Source: Blochmannia endosymbiont of Camponotus sp. (GTDB lineage: Bacteria; Pseudomonadota; Gammaproteobacteria; Enterobacterales; Enterobacteriaceae). From it: a stretch of 64,000 bases of DNA. Shown piece by piece: positions 52,452 to 64,000 of this stretch (the stretch's first letter is position 1; every line of letters starts with the position of its first letter). The DNA is taken from assembly GCF_023586365.1 (NCBI RefSeq), contig NZ_CP097759.1, positions 682,001 to 746,000 of the forward strand. Reading direction: 5' to 3'. A model generated the notes under the pieces. The model had not been told where the DNA came from. It made no database searches and saw only the letters and a program-made list of their open reading frames with translations. Both the position numbers and the translations under genes were made by a program.

Positions 52452-52997
52452 ATGACTGCCCTTTTAAAGAAACGTTGGTACGTTATTCAAGCGTTTTCTG
52501 GATTTGAGAATCGTGTAGCTCATTCTTTACGTGAGCATATTAAACTACACAATATGGATACAATGTTCGGTGAAATCATGGTCCCAACAGAAGAAGTAGT
52601 CGAAATGCGAGCTGGACAACGTAGAAAAAGCGAGCGTAAATTTTTTCCTGGTTATGTATTGGTGCAGATGATAATGAATGATTCTAGTTGGCATTTAGTA
52701 AAAAGTGTTCCACGTGTTATGGGTTTTGTTGGAGGAACATGCGATAAACCCGCTCCTATTGGGGATAAAGAAGTTGATGATATTATGCATCGATTGCAGC
52801 AAATAGGTGATAAACCTCGTCCTAAAACATTATTTGAACCTGGTGAACTTATTCGAGTCAGTGATGGACCTTTTTCTGACTTTAATGCTGTAGTAGAAGA
52901 AGTAGATTATGAAAAAAATCGTCTAAAAGTATCAGTTTCTATTTTTGGGCGAGCCACTCCAGTAGAATTAGATTTTTCACAAGTTGAAAAATCTTAA
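52452..52997 (+). CDS. nusG: Transcription termination/antitermination protein NusG
   Basis: 181 aa, same as E. coli. RNA polymerase-bound factor that links to Rho and S10. NGN domain begins [21 protein letters not shown] (as two blocks); [10 protein letters not shown] near 62-71; KOW domain [21 protein letters not shown] near 130-150. Follows secE by one base; secE-nusG is the usual pair. Confidence 0.98.
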   Translation: MTALLKKRWYVIQAFSGFENRVAHSLREHIKLHNMDTMFGEIMVPTEEVVEMRAGQRRKSERKFFPGYVLVQMIMNDSSWHLVKSVPRVMGFVGGTCDKPAPIGDKEVDDIMHRLQQIGDKPRPKTLFEPGELIRVSDGPFSDFNAVVEEVDYEKNRLKVSVSIFGRATPVELDFSQVEKS

Positions 52998-53125
52998 TAT
53001 AAAATTAGTATATAAAATGATATATTTAATTTGCACAGAAAAAGGTAATTATTATTTTGTGGTTATAGTTAGTATGTAGTCAATCAAAATAAAAACCAGA
53101 AATATTATTGGCTAGGACGACGAAT

Positions 53126-53563
53126 ATGGTAATAAAAAAAGTAAAAGCATATATTAAACTTCAAATTTCTGCTGGAGCTGCTAATCCCAGTCCTCCTATT
53201 GGGCCTGCTTTGGGGCAACAAGGCGTTAACATTATGGAATTTTGTAAAGCATTTAATGAAAATACCTCTCAGCTTGAAACAGGATTACCCATCCCAGTTG
53301 TCATTACTGTTTATAGTGATCGTTCTTTTTCATTCATTACTAAAACTCCTCCTGCTTCAATTTTATTGAAAAAAGCAGCAAATATTCAATCTGGATCTGA
53401 GAAACCAAATGTAATAAATGTTGGTAAAATATCGCGCGCTCAAATTTATGAGATCGCAAAAATTAAAGCTGTTGATATGACAGGAGCTAATATAGAATCA
53501 ATATCACGTTCTATCATAGGTACAGCTCGTTCTATAGGACTTGAAGTGGAAGAGATTAATTAA
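53126..53563 (+). CDS. rplK: 50S ribosomal protein L11
   Basis: 145 aa (E. coli 142). Stalk-base protein binding 23S GTPase centre. [24 protein letters not shown] and [18 protein letters not shown] are diagnostic. ATG 53126, 8 nt after AGGA, gives [13 protein letters not shown]; the in-frame TTG at 53108 is rejected. Its stop is one base before rplA. Confidence 0.97.
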   Translation: MVIKKVKAYIKLQISAGAANPSPPIGPALGQQGVNIMEFCKAFNENTSQLETGLPIPVVITVYSDRSFSFITKTPPASILLKKAANIQSGSEKPNVINVGKISRAQIYEIAKIKAVDMTGANIESISRSIIGTARSIGLEVEEIN

Positions 53564-53564
53564 T

Positions 53565-54272
53565 ATGACGGGTAAATTAAGCAAAAGAATGCGTATGATA
53601 CGAAATTGCGCGGACGCATCCATCCAATACCACGTATTGGATGGATTAGAGTTATTAAAAAAAATGACAAGAGTTAAATTTATTGAAAGTGTTGATACCG
53701 CTATTAATTTAGGTATTGATGCGCGTAAATCCGATCAAAATATACGTAGTAATGTGATTCTACCGCATGGTATTGGTCGTAATATTCATGTTGCTGTTTT
53801 CGCTCAAGGTGACAATATAGTGTTGGCTAAAAATGCGGGGGCTGATCTAGTTGGATTAGAAGATTTATATGATCAAATAAAAAATAAGAACTATCTCCCA
53901 GATGTAGTGATTGCATCGCCTGATGTCATGAATACAGTAAGTAAATTAGGCCCTATTTTGGGGCCAAGAGGTTTAATGCCTAATCTTAAAATGGGTACTG
54001 TATCCCATAATATAGCAGAATCAGTTAAAAATGCTAAATTAGGGCAAGTACGTTATAAAAATGATAAGAACGGTATTATTCATTCTACCATTGGGAAAAT
54101 TAATTTTGATCTCATACAACTTAAAGAAAATTTAGAAGCGTTAATAGTATCTTTAAAACAAGCTAAACCGGTGCTATATAAAGGAACATACATCAAAAAA
54201 GTGACTATTTCCACTACTATGGGTAGATCTATATCTATTGATCGTAATAGTCTGTGTGTTGCAATTAATTAA
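53565..54272 (+). CDS. rplA: 50S ribosomal protein L1
   Basis: 235 aa (E. coli 234). L1 stalk protein and translational repressor of its own operon in E. coli. [11 protein letters not shown] start, [23 protein letters not shown], and [17 protein letters not shown] blocks. ATG 53565 begins one base after the rplK stop, with GGAAGAG inside the end of rplK; an earlier overlapping start is rejected. Confidence 0.97.
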   Translation: MTGKLSKRMRMIRNCADASIQYHVLDGLELLKKMTRVKFIESVDTAINLGIDARKSDQNIRSNVILPHGIGRNIHVAVFAQGDNIVLAKNAGADLVGLEDLYDQIKNKNYLPDVVIASPDVMNTVSKLGPILGPRGLMPNLKMGTVSHNIAESVKNAKLGQVRYKNDKNGIIHSTIGKINFDLIQLKENLEALIVSLKQAKPVLYKGTYIKKVTISTTMGRSISIDRNSLCVAIN

Positions 54273-54615
54273 TATTGATTCTTTTTATTAATAATATTCT
54301 TTACATGATCTTCAAATTGGTTTAGAATATCCTTGGTATGGTGTGTTCATTGTATTTATATAAATACATTTTGGGCATAAATTGGATTTATGATTAAAAA
54401 CAATAATAACGTATTTCATGCACATATACGCGGTTGTTAATTCTAACGAATTTAGATTAAATTGTGTTTATTACCTATCTAATGATAGGTAGGCGATTAA
54501 AATTGATTAAAACTTTTATTTAACATGACTAAATTAATTTATGAACATGTATAGAAGTTTATGATTGGTGTATTCATGTATCCATTGTGTATTGAATTAC
54601 AGCACGGTGTTATTA
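54273..54615. other. Intergenic, rplA to rplJ (rplJL leader)
   Basis: 343 bp, where E. coli has the rplJ promoter and L10-binding leader. Holds one clear hairpin (54472-54491). No gene. Confidence 0.55.
54472..54491 (+). promoter_or_regulatory. Hairpin in the rplJL leader
   Basis: TACCTATC (54472-54479) pairs exactly with GATAGGTA (54484-54491), loop TAAT, 124 bp before rplJ. May be part of the L10/L7-L12 autoregulatory leader known in E. coli; sequence identity to that site is not claimed. Confidence 0.35.
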
Positions 54616-55110
54616 ATGGCATTAAATCTTCAAAAAAAAGAAGAGATCATCTGTAAAATTCATGAAACAGCTACAAGAGCTTTATCTGCCGTAGTAGCGT
54701 CTTTGGACGGTATTGCTGTTAATGAAGTTACTAAATTGAGAAAGGAAGCACGTGATATTGGTGTAAGCATACATGTTATTCGTAATACACTCATGCGAAG
54801 AGTAATTGAAAATACACCTTTAGCGTGTTTACGAGAAATTTTAACAGGACAAAATATTGTTGCATTTTCTGTGAATCAACCTCGCGATTCCGCACGAGTT
54901 TTTGTAAAATTTACTAAAAACCATGAGCACTTTAAAATAAAAGGTGCAGTTTTTGAGGGAAAATTTATTCCCGCATCTAAAATAAATCTCTTGTCTGATT
55001 TACCTGATCAGAAAGAAGCTATTATTAGATTGATAACAATGATGAAAACAAGTGGTATAGGAAGTTTAATACACATTTTACATATATTATCTAATCAAAA
55101 AAAAATATAG
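54616..55110 (+). CDS. rplJ: 50S ribosomal protein L10
   Basis: 164 aa (E. coli 165). Anchors L7/L12 dimers to the ribosome stalk. MALNLQKKEEII start, RNTLMRRVIENTPL block, and a C-terminal helix (LITMMKTSGIGSLIHILHIL) for L7/L12 binding. ATG 54616 is chosen because it gives the E. coli start MALNLQDK; an in-frame ATG-like start at 54565 adds unrelated residues. Confidence 0.96.
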   Translation: MALNLQKKEEIICKIHETATRALSAVVASLDGIAVNEVTKLRKEARDIGVSIHVIRNTLMRRVIENTPLACLREILTGQNIVAFSVNQPRDSARVFVKFTKNHEHFKIKGAVFEGKFIPASKINLLSDLPDQKEAIIRLITMMKTSGIGSLIHILHILSNQKKI

Positions 55111-55196
55111 TTTATTAAATATATTGTAGATATTTTGAATAAATAGTAATTTGATTATGTAATATTTTTTAATATTTTATATTTTTGGAAATTTTT

Positions 55197-55565
55197 ATGT
55201 CTCTTACAAAAGAACAAATTTTAGATGCTATTTCCAATATGTCTGTTATGGAAATAGTTCGGTTAACTTCTATGATGGAAGAAAAATTTGGAGTCTCCGC
55301 GGCTTCATTGACTACTGTTGAACCTGATACATCAGAGGCAATCGTAGAAGAGCAAACTGAATTTAATGTTTTTTTAACTGCTATTGGTAATAACAAAATT
55401 CCTGTCATTAAAACTGTGCGCAGTATCACTGGTCTAGGGTTAAAAGAAGCTAAAGAATTAGTGGAATCTGCTCCTGTCATTTTGAAAGAATCAATAAACA
55501 AAGATGATGCTGAAACTTTAAAAAAAACTCTAGAAACAGTAGGCGCATCTGTCGAAATTAAATGA
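55197..55565 (+). CDS. rplL: 50S ribosomal protein L7/L12
   Basis: 122 aa (E. coli 121). Multimeric stalk protein recruiting GTPase factors. N-terminal dimerisation domain ([20 protein letters not shown], about 2-21), hinge about 36-52, C-terminal domain with [22 protein letters not shown]. The hinge lacks the Ala/Gly/Val richness of E. coli and is Thr/Glu/Ser-rich. ATG 55197 preferred over TTG 55185. Confidence 0.96.
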   Translation: MSLTKEQILDAISNMSVMEIVRLTSMMEEKFGVSAASLTTVEPDTSEAIVEEQTEFNVFLTAIGNNKIPVIKTVRSITGLGLKEAKELVESAPVILKESINKDDAETLKKTLETVGASVEIK

Positions 55566-55823
55566 AGACAAATTAAATAATTTATTATTGATTCGGTTGG
55601 CTGTAGGGTTTTATATCATTTATATGGAAGTGATATTTAATATTTAACAAATAGTAGAATTATGGTACTTCTAAATTCTATATGCATTTTAAAAAATAAA
55701 AGCACATAAATACTATATGTATCTAAGTCGAAAATAGATATATAAGTTTATTAACTATGTTATATAGCAACTAGCTTATTTCTTTGAAAAAACAATCGCC
55801 CATATTAACTATCGAGGAACTTT

Positions 55824-58800
55824 ATGGTGTATTCTTATACTGAAAAGAAACGTATTCGTAAAGACTTTGGAAAACGCCCTCAAGTTTTGGATATTCCATA
55901 TCTTCTTTCTATTCAGATTGATTCTTTTCAAAAATTTATTAAACAAGATCCAGAAGGACAATGTGGATTGGAAGCAGCTTTTAGATCCGTTTTTCCAATT
56001 AAAAGCTATAATGGAAATGCTGAACTACAATACATCAAATATCAGTTAGGAGAACCAACGTTTGATGTGAAAGAATGTCAGACACGCGGCGCTACCTTTT
56101 CTGCTCCATTACGCGTACGTCTATGTCTAATTATTTATGAACGAGAGGGATTAAATAACACAATAAAAAATACTAAAGAACAAGAAGTATATATGGGTGA
56201 AATTCCTCTCATGACTAATAATGGTACTTTTATTATCAATGGCATTGAACGAGTTATTGTGTCTCAATTGCATAGAAGTCCGGGTGTGTTTTTTGATAGC
56301 GATAAAGGCAAAACACATTCATCCGGAAAAGTATTATATAATGCACGTATTATTCCATATCGTGGATCTTGGTTAGATTTTGAATTTGATTTAAAAGATA
56401 ATTTATTTGTTCGAATTGATCGACGACGCAAGCTACCAGTAACAGTGATATTACGAGCTTTAAATTATACTACCGATCAAATTTTAAACATATTCTTTAA
56501 CAAAGTAGTATACGAAATTCAGAATAATACATTATATATGCATTTAATCCCTGAAAGATTGCGCGGTGAAACAGCATCTTTTAATATTGCTGTTAATGGT
56601 GTTATATATGTAAAAAAAGGACGTCGTATTGCAGCTAAACACATTCGTCAATTAAAAAAGGATAAAATTTCAAAAATTGAAGTACCCATGGATTATATAA
56701 TTGGTAAAGTTGTTATAAAAGACTATTTCGATAAGAATACAGATATGCCTATTGTTACAGCTAATACAGAAATATCCGCTGACATATTGCATAATTTAAT
56801 TCAATCGGGATATGAATCTATAGAAACATTATTCAGCAACGATTTAGATTACGGTAACTATATCTCTGAAACTTTGCGTATTGATGCAACTACAAATAAA
56901 TTTGATGCATTAATAGAAATTTATCGTGTAATGCGTCCAGGGGAACCCCCGACTAAAGAAGCTGCCGAGTATTTATTTGAAAACTTATTTTTTTCAGAAG
57001 AGCGCTATGACTTGTCTTCTGTAGGAAGAATGAAATTCAATCGTTCATTACAACGGGCACAAATAGAAGATTTGGGAACATTAAAAAAGGATGATATTGT
57101 TGATGTAATAAAAAAATTGATTGATATTAGAAATGGAAAAGGAGAAGTAGATGATATCGATCATTTGGGGAATCGACGTATTCGTTCTGTAGGTGAAATG
57201 GCAGAAAATCAATTTAGAATTGGATTAGTTAGAGTAGAACGGGCGGTGAAAGAACGCTTATCTTTAGGTGATTTAGACGTATTAACTCCTCAAGACTTGA
57301 TTAATGCTAAACCAATTTCAGCCGCAGTAAGAGAATTTTTTACTTCTAGCCAATTATCTCAATTTATGGACCAAAATAATCCATTATCAGAAATTACTCA
57401 TAAACGTCGCATATCTGCGTTAGGACCAGGAGGTTTAACTAGAGAACGTGCAGGATTTGAAGTGCGTGATGTCCATCCTACACATTACGGTCGAGTCTGC
57501 CCAATTGAAACTCCAGAAGGACCAAATATAGGTTTAATTAATTCATTGTCTGTATATGCTCGAGCTAATAAATACGGATTTTTAGAAACTCCATACCGAA
57601 AAGTCCAAAATGGTGTTGTCAGCAATGACATTCATTACTTATCTGCAATTGAAGAGGGTGATTTTGTTATTGCTCAAGCAAATACAAACCTAAATTCAAC
57701 AGGAGAATTTATTGACGATCTGGTAACTTGCAGAAATAAAGGTGAATCCGGTCTTTTTAAAAAAGACCAAGTTGATTATATGGATGTATCTACACAACAA
57801 ATAGTTTCAGTTGCTGCTTCATTAATTCCTTTTCTTGAACACGACGATGCCAATCGTGCTCTTATGGGTGCAAACATGCAACGCCAAGCTGTTCCTGTTT
57901 TATGCAGTGAAAAACCACTAGTGGGTACTGGAATGGAACGTGCAGTAGCTATAGATTCTGGTGTTACCGTGGTAGCTAAACGCGGCGGTGTCGTTAAATA
58001 TGTGGATGCGTCACGTATTGTCATACATGTTAATGAGAATGAAACACATACTGAAGAATCAGGAATTGATATCTATCACTTAACAAAATATATTCGATCT
58101 AACCAAAATACTTGTATCAATCAACGTCCTTGCGTATCTTTAGGAGAACTAGTAGAACGTGGAGATGTTATCGCGGATGGTCCATCTACTGATTTAGGAG
58201 AATTAGCTTTAGGTCAAAATATGCGAATTGCATTTATGCCTTGGAATGGATATAATTTTGAAGATTCAATGTTGGTCTCGGAACGTGTAGTACAAGAAGA
58301 TAAATTTACAAGTATACATATTCAAGAGTTAACTTGTGTATCTCGTGATACTAAATTAGGACCGGAAGAAATCACAGCTGATATTCCAAATGTAGGAGAG
58401 ACAGCTTTATCTAAATTAGATGAATCTGGAATTATCTATATCGGCGCAGAAGTAATAGGAGGAGATATCCTCGTTGGAAAAGTTACACCTAAAGGAGAAA
58501 CTCAATTAACACCAGAAGAAAAATTGTTACGTGCTATTTTTGGTGAAAAGGCATCCGATGTAAAAGATTCATCTTTACGTGTTCCTAACGGGGTTTGTGG
58601 TACTGTAATTGATGTACAAATATTTACTAGGGATGGCATTAATAAAGATAAACGTTCATTAATAATTGAATCCGAGAAATTAAAACAGGTTAAGAAAGAT
58701 TTAAGTGAAGAATTACAAATTTTTGAATCAGCTTTATTTGATCGTGTCTACGATGTATTAATGGCCAGTGGAATTGACAAAAAGAAATTGTTTGAAACTA

Positions 58801-59849
58801 GTCGCAATGCTTGGTTAGATCTGGTGTTATCAGATCCAGAAAAACAATATCAATTATCTCAATTAACTAAACAATATTTTGATTTAAAACGCATTTTTGA
58901 AAAAAAATCAGAAGTGCAACATCGTAAAATTACTCAAGGAGATGAATTAGCCCCTGGTATTTTAAAAATAGTTAAAGTATATTTAGCTGTAAAACGCCAG
59001 ATACAGCCTGGCGACAAAATGGCAGGAAGACATGGAAATAAAGGAGTAATCTCTAAAATTAACCCCATTGAAGATATGCCATATGACCAACATGGAATAC
59101 CGGTAGATATCGTACTCAATCCTCTTGGAGTGCCATCTCGAATGAATATTGGTCAAATTTTAGAAACACATCTTGGTATGGCGGCAAAAGGTATTGGAGA
59201 TAAAATAAACTTTATGTTGCAACAACATAAAGAAGCAAATCAATTAAGAAGCTTTATGCAGCAAGCGTATAATTTAGGAGAAGGATCGCGTCAACACATC
59301 AATCTTAATTTATTTTCAGATGTAGAAATATTAAAATTAGCTAAAAATTTAAAAAAAGGAATGCCTATTGCTACTCCAGTATTCGATGGAGCTACAGAAA
59401 AAGAAATTAAAGATCTTTTAAAATTGTCAGGATTACCTAGCTCTGGTCAGATTACATTATTTGATGGGTGCACAGGGGAAGCATTCGAGAGACAAGTGAC
59501 TGTGGGCTATATGTATATGTTAAAACTAAATCATTTGGTAGACGATAAAATGCACGCACGTTCTACTGGTTCTTATAGTTTAGTAACCCAACAACCATTG
59601 GGTGGAAAAGCTCAGTTTGGAGGTCAACGTTTTGGAGAAATGGAAGTATGGGCATTAGAGGCTTATGGCGCATCATATACTTTACAAGAAATGTTAACTG
59701 TAAAATCAGATGATGTAAATGGACGTACTAAAATGTATAAAAATATTGTTGATGGTAATCATACGATGGAACCGGGAATGCCTGAGTCTTTTAATGTTTT
59801 ATTAAAAGAAATTCGTTCTTTAGCAATTAATATTGAACTAGAAGATTAA
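55824..59849 (+). CDS. rpoB: DNA-directed RNA polymerase subunit beta
   Basis: 1341 aa (E. coli 1342). Full-length match from [19 protein letters not shown] to INIELED. Rifampicin-cluster region around [24 protein letters not shown] (two blocks, near residues 513-536) has the wild-type residues; active-site RGWNKG-like and [13 protein letters not shown] near 1063-1075 are present. 258 bp after rplL and 93 bp before rpoC, the usual rplKAJL-rpoBC order. Confidence 0.99.
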   Translation: MVYSYTEKKRIRKDFGKRPQVLDIPYLLSIQIDSFQKFIKQDPEGQCGLEAAFRSVFPIKSYNGNAELQYIKYQLGEPTFDVKECQTRGATFSAPLRVRLCLIIYEREGLNNTIKNTKEQEVYMGEIPLMTNNGTFIINGIERVIVSQLHRSPGVFFDSDKGKTHSSGKVLYNARIIPYRGSWLDFEFDLKDNLFVRIDRRRKLPVTVILRALNYTTDQILNIFFNKVVYEIQNNTLYMHLIPERLRGETASFNIAVNGVIYVKKGRRIAAKHIRQLKKDKISKIEVPMDYIIGKVVIKDYFDKNTDMPIVTANTEISADILHNLIQSGYESIETLFSNDLDYGNYISETLRIDATTNKFDALIEIYRVMRPGEPPTKEAAEYLFENLFFSEERYDLSSVGRMKFNRSLQRAQIEDLGTLKKDDIVDVIKKLIDIRNGKGEVDDIDHLGNRRIRSVGEMAENQFRIGLVRVERAVKERLSLGDLDVLTPQDLINAKPISAAVREFFTSSQLSQFMDQNNPLSEITHKRRISALGPGGLTRERAGFEVRDVHPTHYGRVCPIETPEGPNIGLINSLSVYARANKYGFLETPYRKVQNGVVSNDIHYLSAIEEGDFVIAQANTNLNSTGEFIDDLVTCRNKGESGLFKKDQVDYMDVSTQQIVSVAASLIPFLEHDDANRALMGANMQRQAVPVLCSEKPLVGTGMERAVAIDSGVTVVAKRGGVVKYVDASRIVIHVNENETHTEESGIDIYHLTKYIRSNQNTCINQRPCVSLGELVERGDVIADGPSTDLGELALGQNMRIAFMPWNGYNFEDSMLVSERVVQEDKFTSIHIQELTCVSRDTKLGPEEITADIPNVGETALSKLDESGIIYIGAEVIGGDILVGKVTPKGETQLTPEEKLLRAIFGEKASDVKDSSLRVPNGVCGTVIDVQIFTRDGINKDKRSLIIESEKLKQVKKDLSEELQIFESALFDRVYDVLMASGIDKKKLFETSRNAWLDLVLSDPEKQYQLSQLTKQYFDLKRIFEKKSEVQHRKITQGDELAPGILKIVKVYLAVKRQIQPGDKMAGRHGNKGVISKINPIEDMPYDQHGIPVDIVLNPLGVPSRMNIGQILETHLGMAAKGIGDKINFMLQQHKEANQLRSFMQQAYNLGEGSRQHINLNLFSDVEILKLAKNLKKGMPIATPVFDGATEKEIKDLLKLSGLPSSGQITLFDGCTGEAFERQVTVGYMYMLKLNHLVDDKMHARSTGSYSLVTQQPLGGKAQFGGQRFGEMEVWALEAYGASYTLQEMLTVKSDDVNGRTKMYKNIVDGNHTMEPGMPESFNVLLKEIRSLAINIELED

Positions 59850-59942
59850 TATTTTTTAATTAATCTCTCTATATATAGATATATGTTTGTAAAGCATATA
59901 GTACTTATATGTTCAAAAGGTATAACTTTTAAAGGCTCATCT

Positions 59943-62900
59943 GTGAAAGATTTACTTAAATTTTTTAAGATACAACATACTCAAGTAGAAGAATTTAATG
60001 CAATCAAAATTGCACTTGCTTCTCCAGATATGATTAGATCCTGGTCTTTTGGTGAAGTAAAAAAACCAGAGACTATTAATTACCGTACTTTTAAGCCTGA
60101 ACGAGATGGTTTATTTTGTGCACGCATTTTTGGGCCTATTAAAGATTATGAGTGCTTATGCGGTAAATATAAGCGTCTAAAACATCGTGGAGTGGTTTGC
60201 GAAAAATGCGGAGTAGAAGTAACACAAAGCAAAGTGCGACGTGAACGCATGGGCCATATCGAATTGGCTTCTCCTACTGCTCATATTTGGTTTCTAAAAT
60301 CATTACCATCGCGTATTGGTTTGTTATTAGATATGCCATTACGTGATATTGAACGCGTTCTATATTTCGAATCCTATGTAGTAGTCGAAAGCGGTATGAC
60401 TAGTCTCGAATGTCGTCAGGTCTTAACTGAAGAGGAATATTTAGATGCATTAGAAGAATTTGGAGATGAATTTGAAGCTAAAATGGGAGCCGAAGCCATC
60501 CAAATTTTATTAAGAAATACAAATTTAAAAAATGAGTGTGAATACTTACGAGAAATATTAGAAGATAGTAATTCTGAAACTAAACGTAAAAAAATAACAA
60601 AACGTATAAAATTAATTGAAGCATTTATATATTCTGAAAATAAACCTGAATGGATGATTTTAAATGTGTTACCAGTACTCCCTCCGGATTTAAGACCATT
60701 GGTTCCATTAGATGGAGGGCGTTTTGCTACTTCTGATTTAAATGATTTATACCGTCGTGTTATTAATAGAAACAATAGATTAAAGCGATTATTGGATTTA
60801 GCTGCTCCAGAAATCATAGTACGTAATGAAAAAAGAATGCTACAAGAAGCAGTAGATGCATTGCTGGATAACGGACGTAGAGGACGTGCAATTACTGGTT
60901 CTAACAAACGTCCTTTGAAATCCTTAGCTGATATGATTAAAGGCAAACAAGGTAGATTTCGTCAAAATCTTTTAGGAAAACGTGTTGATTATTCTGGTCG
61001 TTCAGTAATCACTGTTGGACCTTATTTAAAATTACATCAATGTGGATTACCAAAAAAAATGGCTTTAGAATTATTTAAACCATTTATTTATGGAAAATTA
61101 GAATTACAAGGTTTTGCTAGTACTATTAAAGCAGCTAAAAAAATGGTAGATCGAGAAGAAGCTGTAGTATGGGATATTCTTGATAACGTAATTCGAGAAC
61201 ATCCAGTAATGTTAAATCGCGCTCCTACATTACATAGGTTAGGAATTCAAGCTTTTGAACCAGTATTAATAGAAGGAAAAGCCATTCAATTACATCCATT
61301 AGTCTGTGCTGCTTATAACGCTGATTTTGACGGTGATCAAATGGCAGTACACGTGCCATTAACACTTGAAGCTCAATTAGAAGCTAGAGCTTTAATGATG
61401 TCTACTAATAATATTTTATCTCCTGCTAACGGAGAACCTATTATTGTTCCATCGCAGGACGTAGTATTAGGTTTGTATTATATGACTCGAGAACGTTCAA
61501 ATGCTAAAGGTGAAGGAATGGTATTAACTGGCCCAAAGGAAGCGGAATATCTTTATCGTTTAGGTTTGGCCGATCTACATGCTCGTATTAGGATACGTAT
61601 TACTGAATATGAATATGATAAAAACGGAGAATGGGCAAAAAAAACAAATCTTGTCAAGAGTACAATAGGACGCTCTATATTTTGGATGATTGTTCCTAAA
61701 GGATTACCATTTATCTTGGTCAATCAAGTATTAGGCAAGAAAGCTATATCCATAATGTTAAATAATTGTTATCGTTTGCTCGGGCTGAAAGCTACTGTTA
61801 TCTTAGCCGATCAAATTATGTATACTGGGTTTGCATATGCTGCTCGTTCTGGAGCTTCTGTCGGTATTGATGATATGATGATTCCTTCGAAAAAAGCGGA
61901 TATAATCGATGAAGCAGAATCTGAAGTGGTAGAAATACAAGAACAATTTCAAACTGGATTAGTGACAGCAGGAGAACGCTACAACAAGGTTATCGATATT
62001 TGGGCTGCGGCTAATGAACGTGTTGCCCAAGCAATGATGGATAATTTAGCTACTGAGACTGTGATGAATCGCGCTGGACAAACAGAAATTCAAGCGTCAT
62101 TTAATAATATTTTTATGATGGCAGATTCTGGGGCGCGTGGATCAGCGGCACAAATTCGCCAACTTGCCGGAATGCGTGGTTTAATGGCAAAACCGGATGG
62201 ATCAATTATTGAAACACCTATCACCGCAAATTTTCGGGAAGGATTAAATGTATTACAGTATTTCATTTCTACACATGGAGCGCGTAAAGGATTAGCGGAT
62301 ACTGCTTTAAAAACAGCTAATTCTGGTTATTTAACTCGTCGTTTAGTAGATGTTGCGCAAGATTTAGTAATTACTCAAGACGACTGCAATACATTTTCCG
62401 GTATCGTAATGAGCCCTGTTATTGAAGGCGGAGATGTAAAAGAACCTCTACGAGAACGTGTATTAGGTCGAGTTTTAGCAGAAGATATTCTAGAATCTAA
62501 TACGAATGATAAAGTATTGGTTGTACGTAATACTTTATTAGACGAATACTGGTGTGATATTTTGGATGAACATTCAATTGATACTGTTAAGGTGCGATCT
62601 GTTGTGACTTGTGATACTGATTTTGGAGTTTGTTCAAAATGTTATGGTCGAGATTTAGCTCGGGGGCAACTTGTAAATAAAGGAGAAGCAATTGGTGTCA
62701 TTGCTGCTCAATCTATCGGTGAGCCAGGCACTCAATTAACTATGCGTACCTTCCATATTGGGGGGGCTGCCTCCCGATCTGCTTTAGAATCGAGTATTCA
62801 AATTAAAAACACGGGTACTGTCTGTTTAAAAAATATCAAATCCGTGATAAATGGAGAAGGAAAATTAGTGGTTATATCACGTAACACCGAGCTTAAAATT

Positions 62901-64000
62901 ATTGATCAATTTTCTCGTACCAAAGAAAGCTATAAAGTACCGTATGGCGCTATAATAACTAAAAAAAACGAAGAAAAAGTCATACATGGAGAAATAGTAG
63001 CTTATTGGGATCCACATACTATGCCAGTGATTGCTGAAGTAAGTGGATTTATCCAGTTTATTGATCTGATAGATGGTCAAAGTATTGTTAAACAAACGGA
63101 TGAATTAACAGGATTAACCTCTATTGTAGTATTAGATACCTCTGAACGTGTGAGTGGCGCTAAAGATTTAAGACCTACATTGAAAATAGTAGATATTAAT
63201 GGTTATGATATATTTATTCCAGGTACAGATGTGCCTGTGCAATATTTTTTACCTGGCAGAAGTGTAATTCAATTAGTTGATGGATCCAGAATTATTTGTG
63301 GAGATATATTAGCAAGATTACCGTACGAAAGCAGTGGTACTAAAGATATTACCGGGGGTTTACCGCGTGTTGCCGACCTCTTTGAAGCACGGCGTCCAAA
63401 AGAATCAGCAATTTTAGCAGAAATTAGCGGGACCGTTTCTTTTGGAAAAGAAACCAAAGGAAAACGCCGTTTAATGATCTCTCCTATTGAAGACGGTGAT
63501 GTTTATGAAGAAATGATTCCCAAATGGCGTCATCTTAATGTTTTTGAAGGTGAATACGTAGAGCGTGGAGATATCATTTCTGATGGGCCAGAATCTCCAC
63601 ATGATATTCTGAGATTACGTGGAGTACACGCTGTAACTCATTACATTGTAAATGAAGTGCAAGATGTGTATCGTTTACAAGGAGTAAAGATCAACGATAA
63701 ACATATAGAAGTTATTGTGCGTCAGATGTTGCGTAAAGCCACTGTGATTCGATCAGGCAGTTCTGATTTTTTAGTAGGTGAACAGGTAGAATATTCACGT
63801 ATTAAAATTGCTAATCGAAAATTAGAAAACGAAGGAAAAGTAAAAATAAGTTTTATACGTAATTTATTAGGCATAACCAAAGCTTCATTAGCGACAGAAT
63901 CGTTTATTTCTGCAGCATCTTTTCAAGAAACAACACGTGTACTGACAGAATCATCTGTAGCTGGAAAACGCGACGAACTACGTGGTCTTAAAGAAAATGT
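59943..64000 (+). CDS. rpoC: DNA-directed RNA polymerase subunit beta' (partial, C-terminus off window)
   Basis: About 1352 codons to the window edge, of about 1407 in E. coli. GTG start at 59943 ([10 protein letters not shown]. coli VKDLLKFLK). N-terminal zinc ribbon [20 protein letters not shown] near 70-88; catalytic Mg triad [12 protein letters not shown] near 458-469; second zinc site [13 protein letters not shown] near 888-900; bridge/trigger region [16 protein letters not shown] near 922-937. The frame is open to the end at RGLKENV, leaving about 55 residues beyond the window. Confidence 0.98.
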   Translation, partial: MKDLLKFFKIQHTQVEEFNAIKIALASPDMIRSWSFGEVKKPETINYRTFKPERDGLFCARIFGPIKDYECLCGKYKRLKHRGVVCEKCGVEVTQSKVRRERMGHIELASPTAHIWFLKSLPSRIGLLLDMPLRDIERVLYFESYVVVESGMTSLECRQVLTEEEYLDALEEFGDEFEAKMGAEAIQILLRNTNLKNECEYLREILEDSNSETKRKKITKRIKLIEAFIYSENKPEWMILNVLPVLPPDLRPLVPLDGGRFATSDLNDLYRRVINRNNRLKRLLDLAAPEIIVRNEKRMLQEAVDALLDNGRRGRAITGSNKRPLKSLADMIKGKQGRFRQNLLGKRVDYSGRSVITVGPYLKLHQCGLPKKMALELFKPFIYGKLELQGFASTIKAAKKMVDREEAVVWDILDNVIREHPVMLNRAPTLHRLGIQAFEPVLIEGKAIQLHPLVCAAYNADFDGDQMAVHVPLTLEAQLEARALMMSTNNILSPANGEPIIVPSQDVVLGLYYMTRERSNAKGEGMVLTGPKEAEYLYRLGLADLHARIRIRITEYEYDKNGEWAKKTNLVKSTIGRSIFWMIVPKGLPFILVNQVLGKKAISIMLNNCYRLLGLKATVILADQIMYTGFAYAARSGASVGIDDMMIPSKKADIIDEAESEVVEIQEQFQTGLVTAGERYNKVIDIWAAANERVAQAMMDNLATETVMNRAGQTEIQASFNNIFMMADSGARGSAAQIRQLAGMRGLMAKPDGSIIETPITANFREGLNVLQYFISTHGARKGLADTALKTANSGYLTRRLVDVAQDLVITQDDCNTFSGIVMSPVIEGGDVKEPLRERVLGRVLAEDILESNTNDKVLVVRNTLLDEYWCDILDEHSIDTVKVRSVVTCDTDFGVCSKCYGRDLARGQLVNKGEAIGVIAAQSIGEPGTQLTMRTFHIGGAASRSALESSIQIKNTGTVCLKNIKSVINGEGKLVVISRNTELKIIDQFSRTKESYKVPYGAIITKKNEEKVIHGEIVAYWDPHTMPVIAEVSGFIQFIDLIDGQSIVKQTDELTGLTSIVVLDTSERVSGAKDLRPTLKIVDINGYDIFIPGTDVPVQYFLPGRSVIQLVDGSRIICGDILARLPYESSGTKDITGGLPRVADLFEARRPKESAILAEISGTVSFGKETKGKRRLMISPIEDGDVYEEMIPKWRHLNVFEGEYVERGDIISDGPESPHDILRLRGVHAVTHYIVNEVQDVYRLQGVKINDKHIEVIVRQMLRKATVIRSGSSDFLVGEQVEYSRIKIANRKLENEGKVKISFIRNLLGITKASLATESFISAASFQETTRVLTESSVAGKRDELRGLKEN

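Noticed and set aside
60416..60946. 176-aa minus-strand frame
   Set aside because: Antisense of rpoC; the plus-strand frame is an unambiguous full match to RpoC.

Overview
The window is 64 kb of very AT-rich, gene-sparse DNA that reads as part of a reduced gammaproteobacterial (Enterobacterales-derived) insect endosymbiont chromosome. Nearly every protein aligns along its whole length with its Escherichia coli counterpart (compared from memory), and genes sit in E. coli-like order after massive deletion. They are separated by 0.3-1.8 kb of non-coding DNA, and no mobile element, phage, CRISPR or defence gene is visible. Retention of branched-chain amino acid synthesis (ilvGMEDAC), parts of methionine, cysteine, lysine, aromatic, haem and folate synthesis, and this gene order best fit Candidatus Blochmannia (ant endosymbiont). 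The genus call is inference; no species call is made.

Layout: (1) 1-4287: hldD (partial, minus), then yibN-grxC-secB-gpsA-cysE. (2) 4971-13587: pfkA, tpiA, fpr, rpmE, metB, metF, murI, the E. coli 88-90 min block with glp, hsl, ftsN, priA, metL and others missing. (3) 14079-14456: tRNA-Ala, tRNA-Asp and tRNA-Trp, the tRNAs of rRNA operons but with no rRNA. (4) 15662-25788: ilvG-M-E-D-A-C, trxA, rho. (5) 26314-26805: tRNA-Arg, His, Leu, Pro. (6) 26917-36029: hemDC (minus), dapF, yigB, uvrD, corA, yigL. (7) 36464-45651: yhgN (minus), asd, nfuA (minus), aroK, aroB, rpe, trpS, pabA. (8) 47465-64000: rpsL-rpsG-fusA-tuf joined directly to secE-nusG-rplK-rplA-rplJ-rplL-rpoB-rpoC (rpoC runs off the end).

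Functionally, the ilv cluster is a complete route from threonine/pyruvate to isoleucine and valine. cysE, metB and metF are parts of sulfur amino acid and one-carbon metabolism; asd and dapF serve lysine and peptidoglycan; aroK and aroB serve the shikimate pathway; pabA folate; hemC and hemD haem. The 3' third is the transcription/translation core.

I found no new multi-gene system. What merits a second look: several long perfect palindromes in intergenic DNA (64, 51, 44 and 42 nt), a hairpin over the ilvA ribosome-binding site, a thioredoxin with a CNPC active site, domain-level truncations of CysE and UvrD, a rhodanese lacking its cysteine, single-copy tuf and rRNA-scar rearrangement junctions, and two possible pseudogene remnants at the expected positions of ftsN and fkpA.
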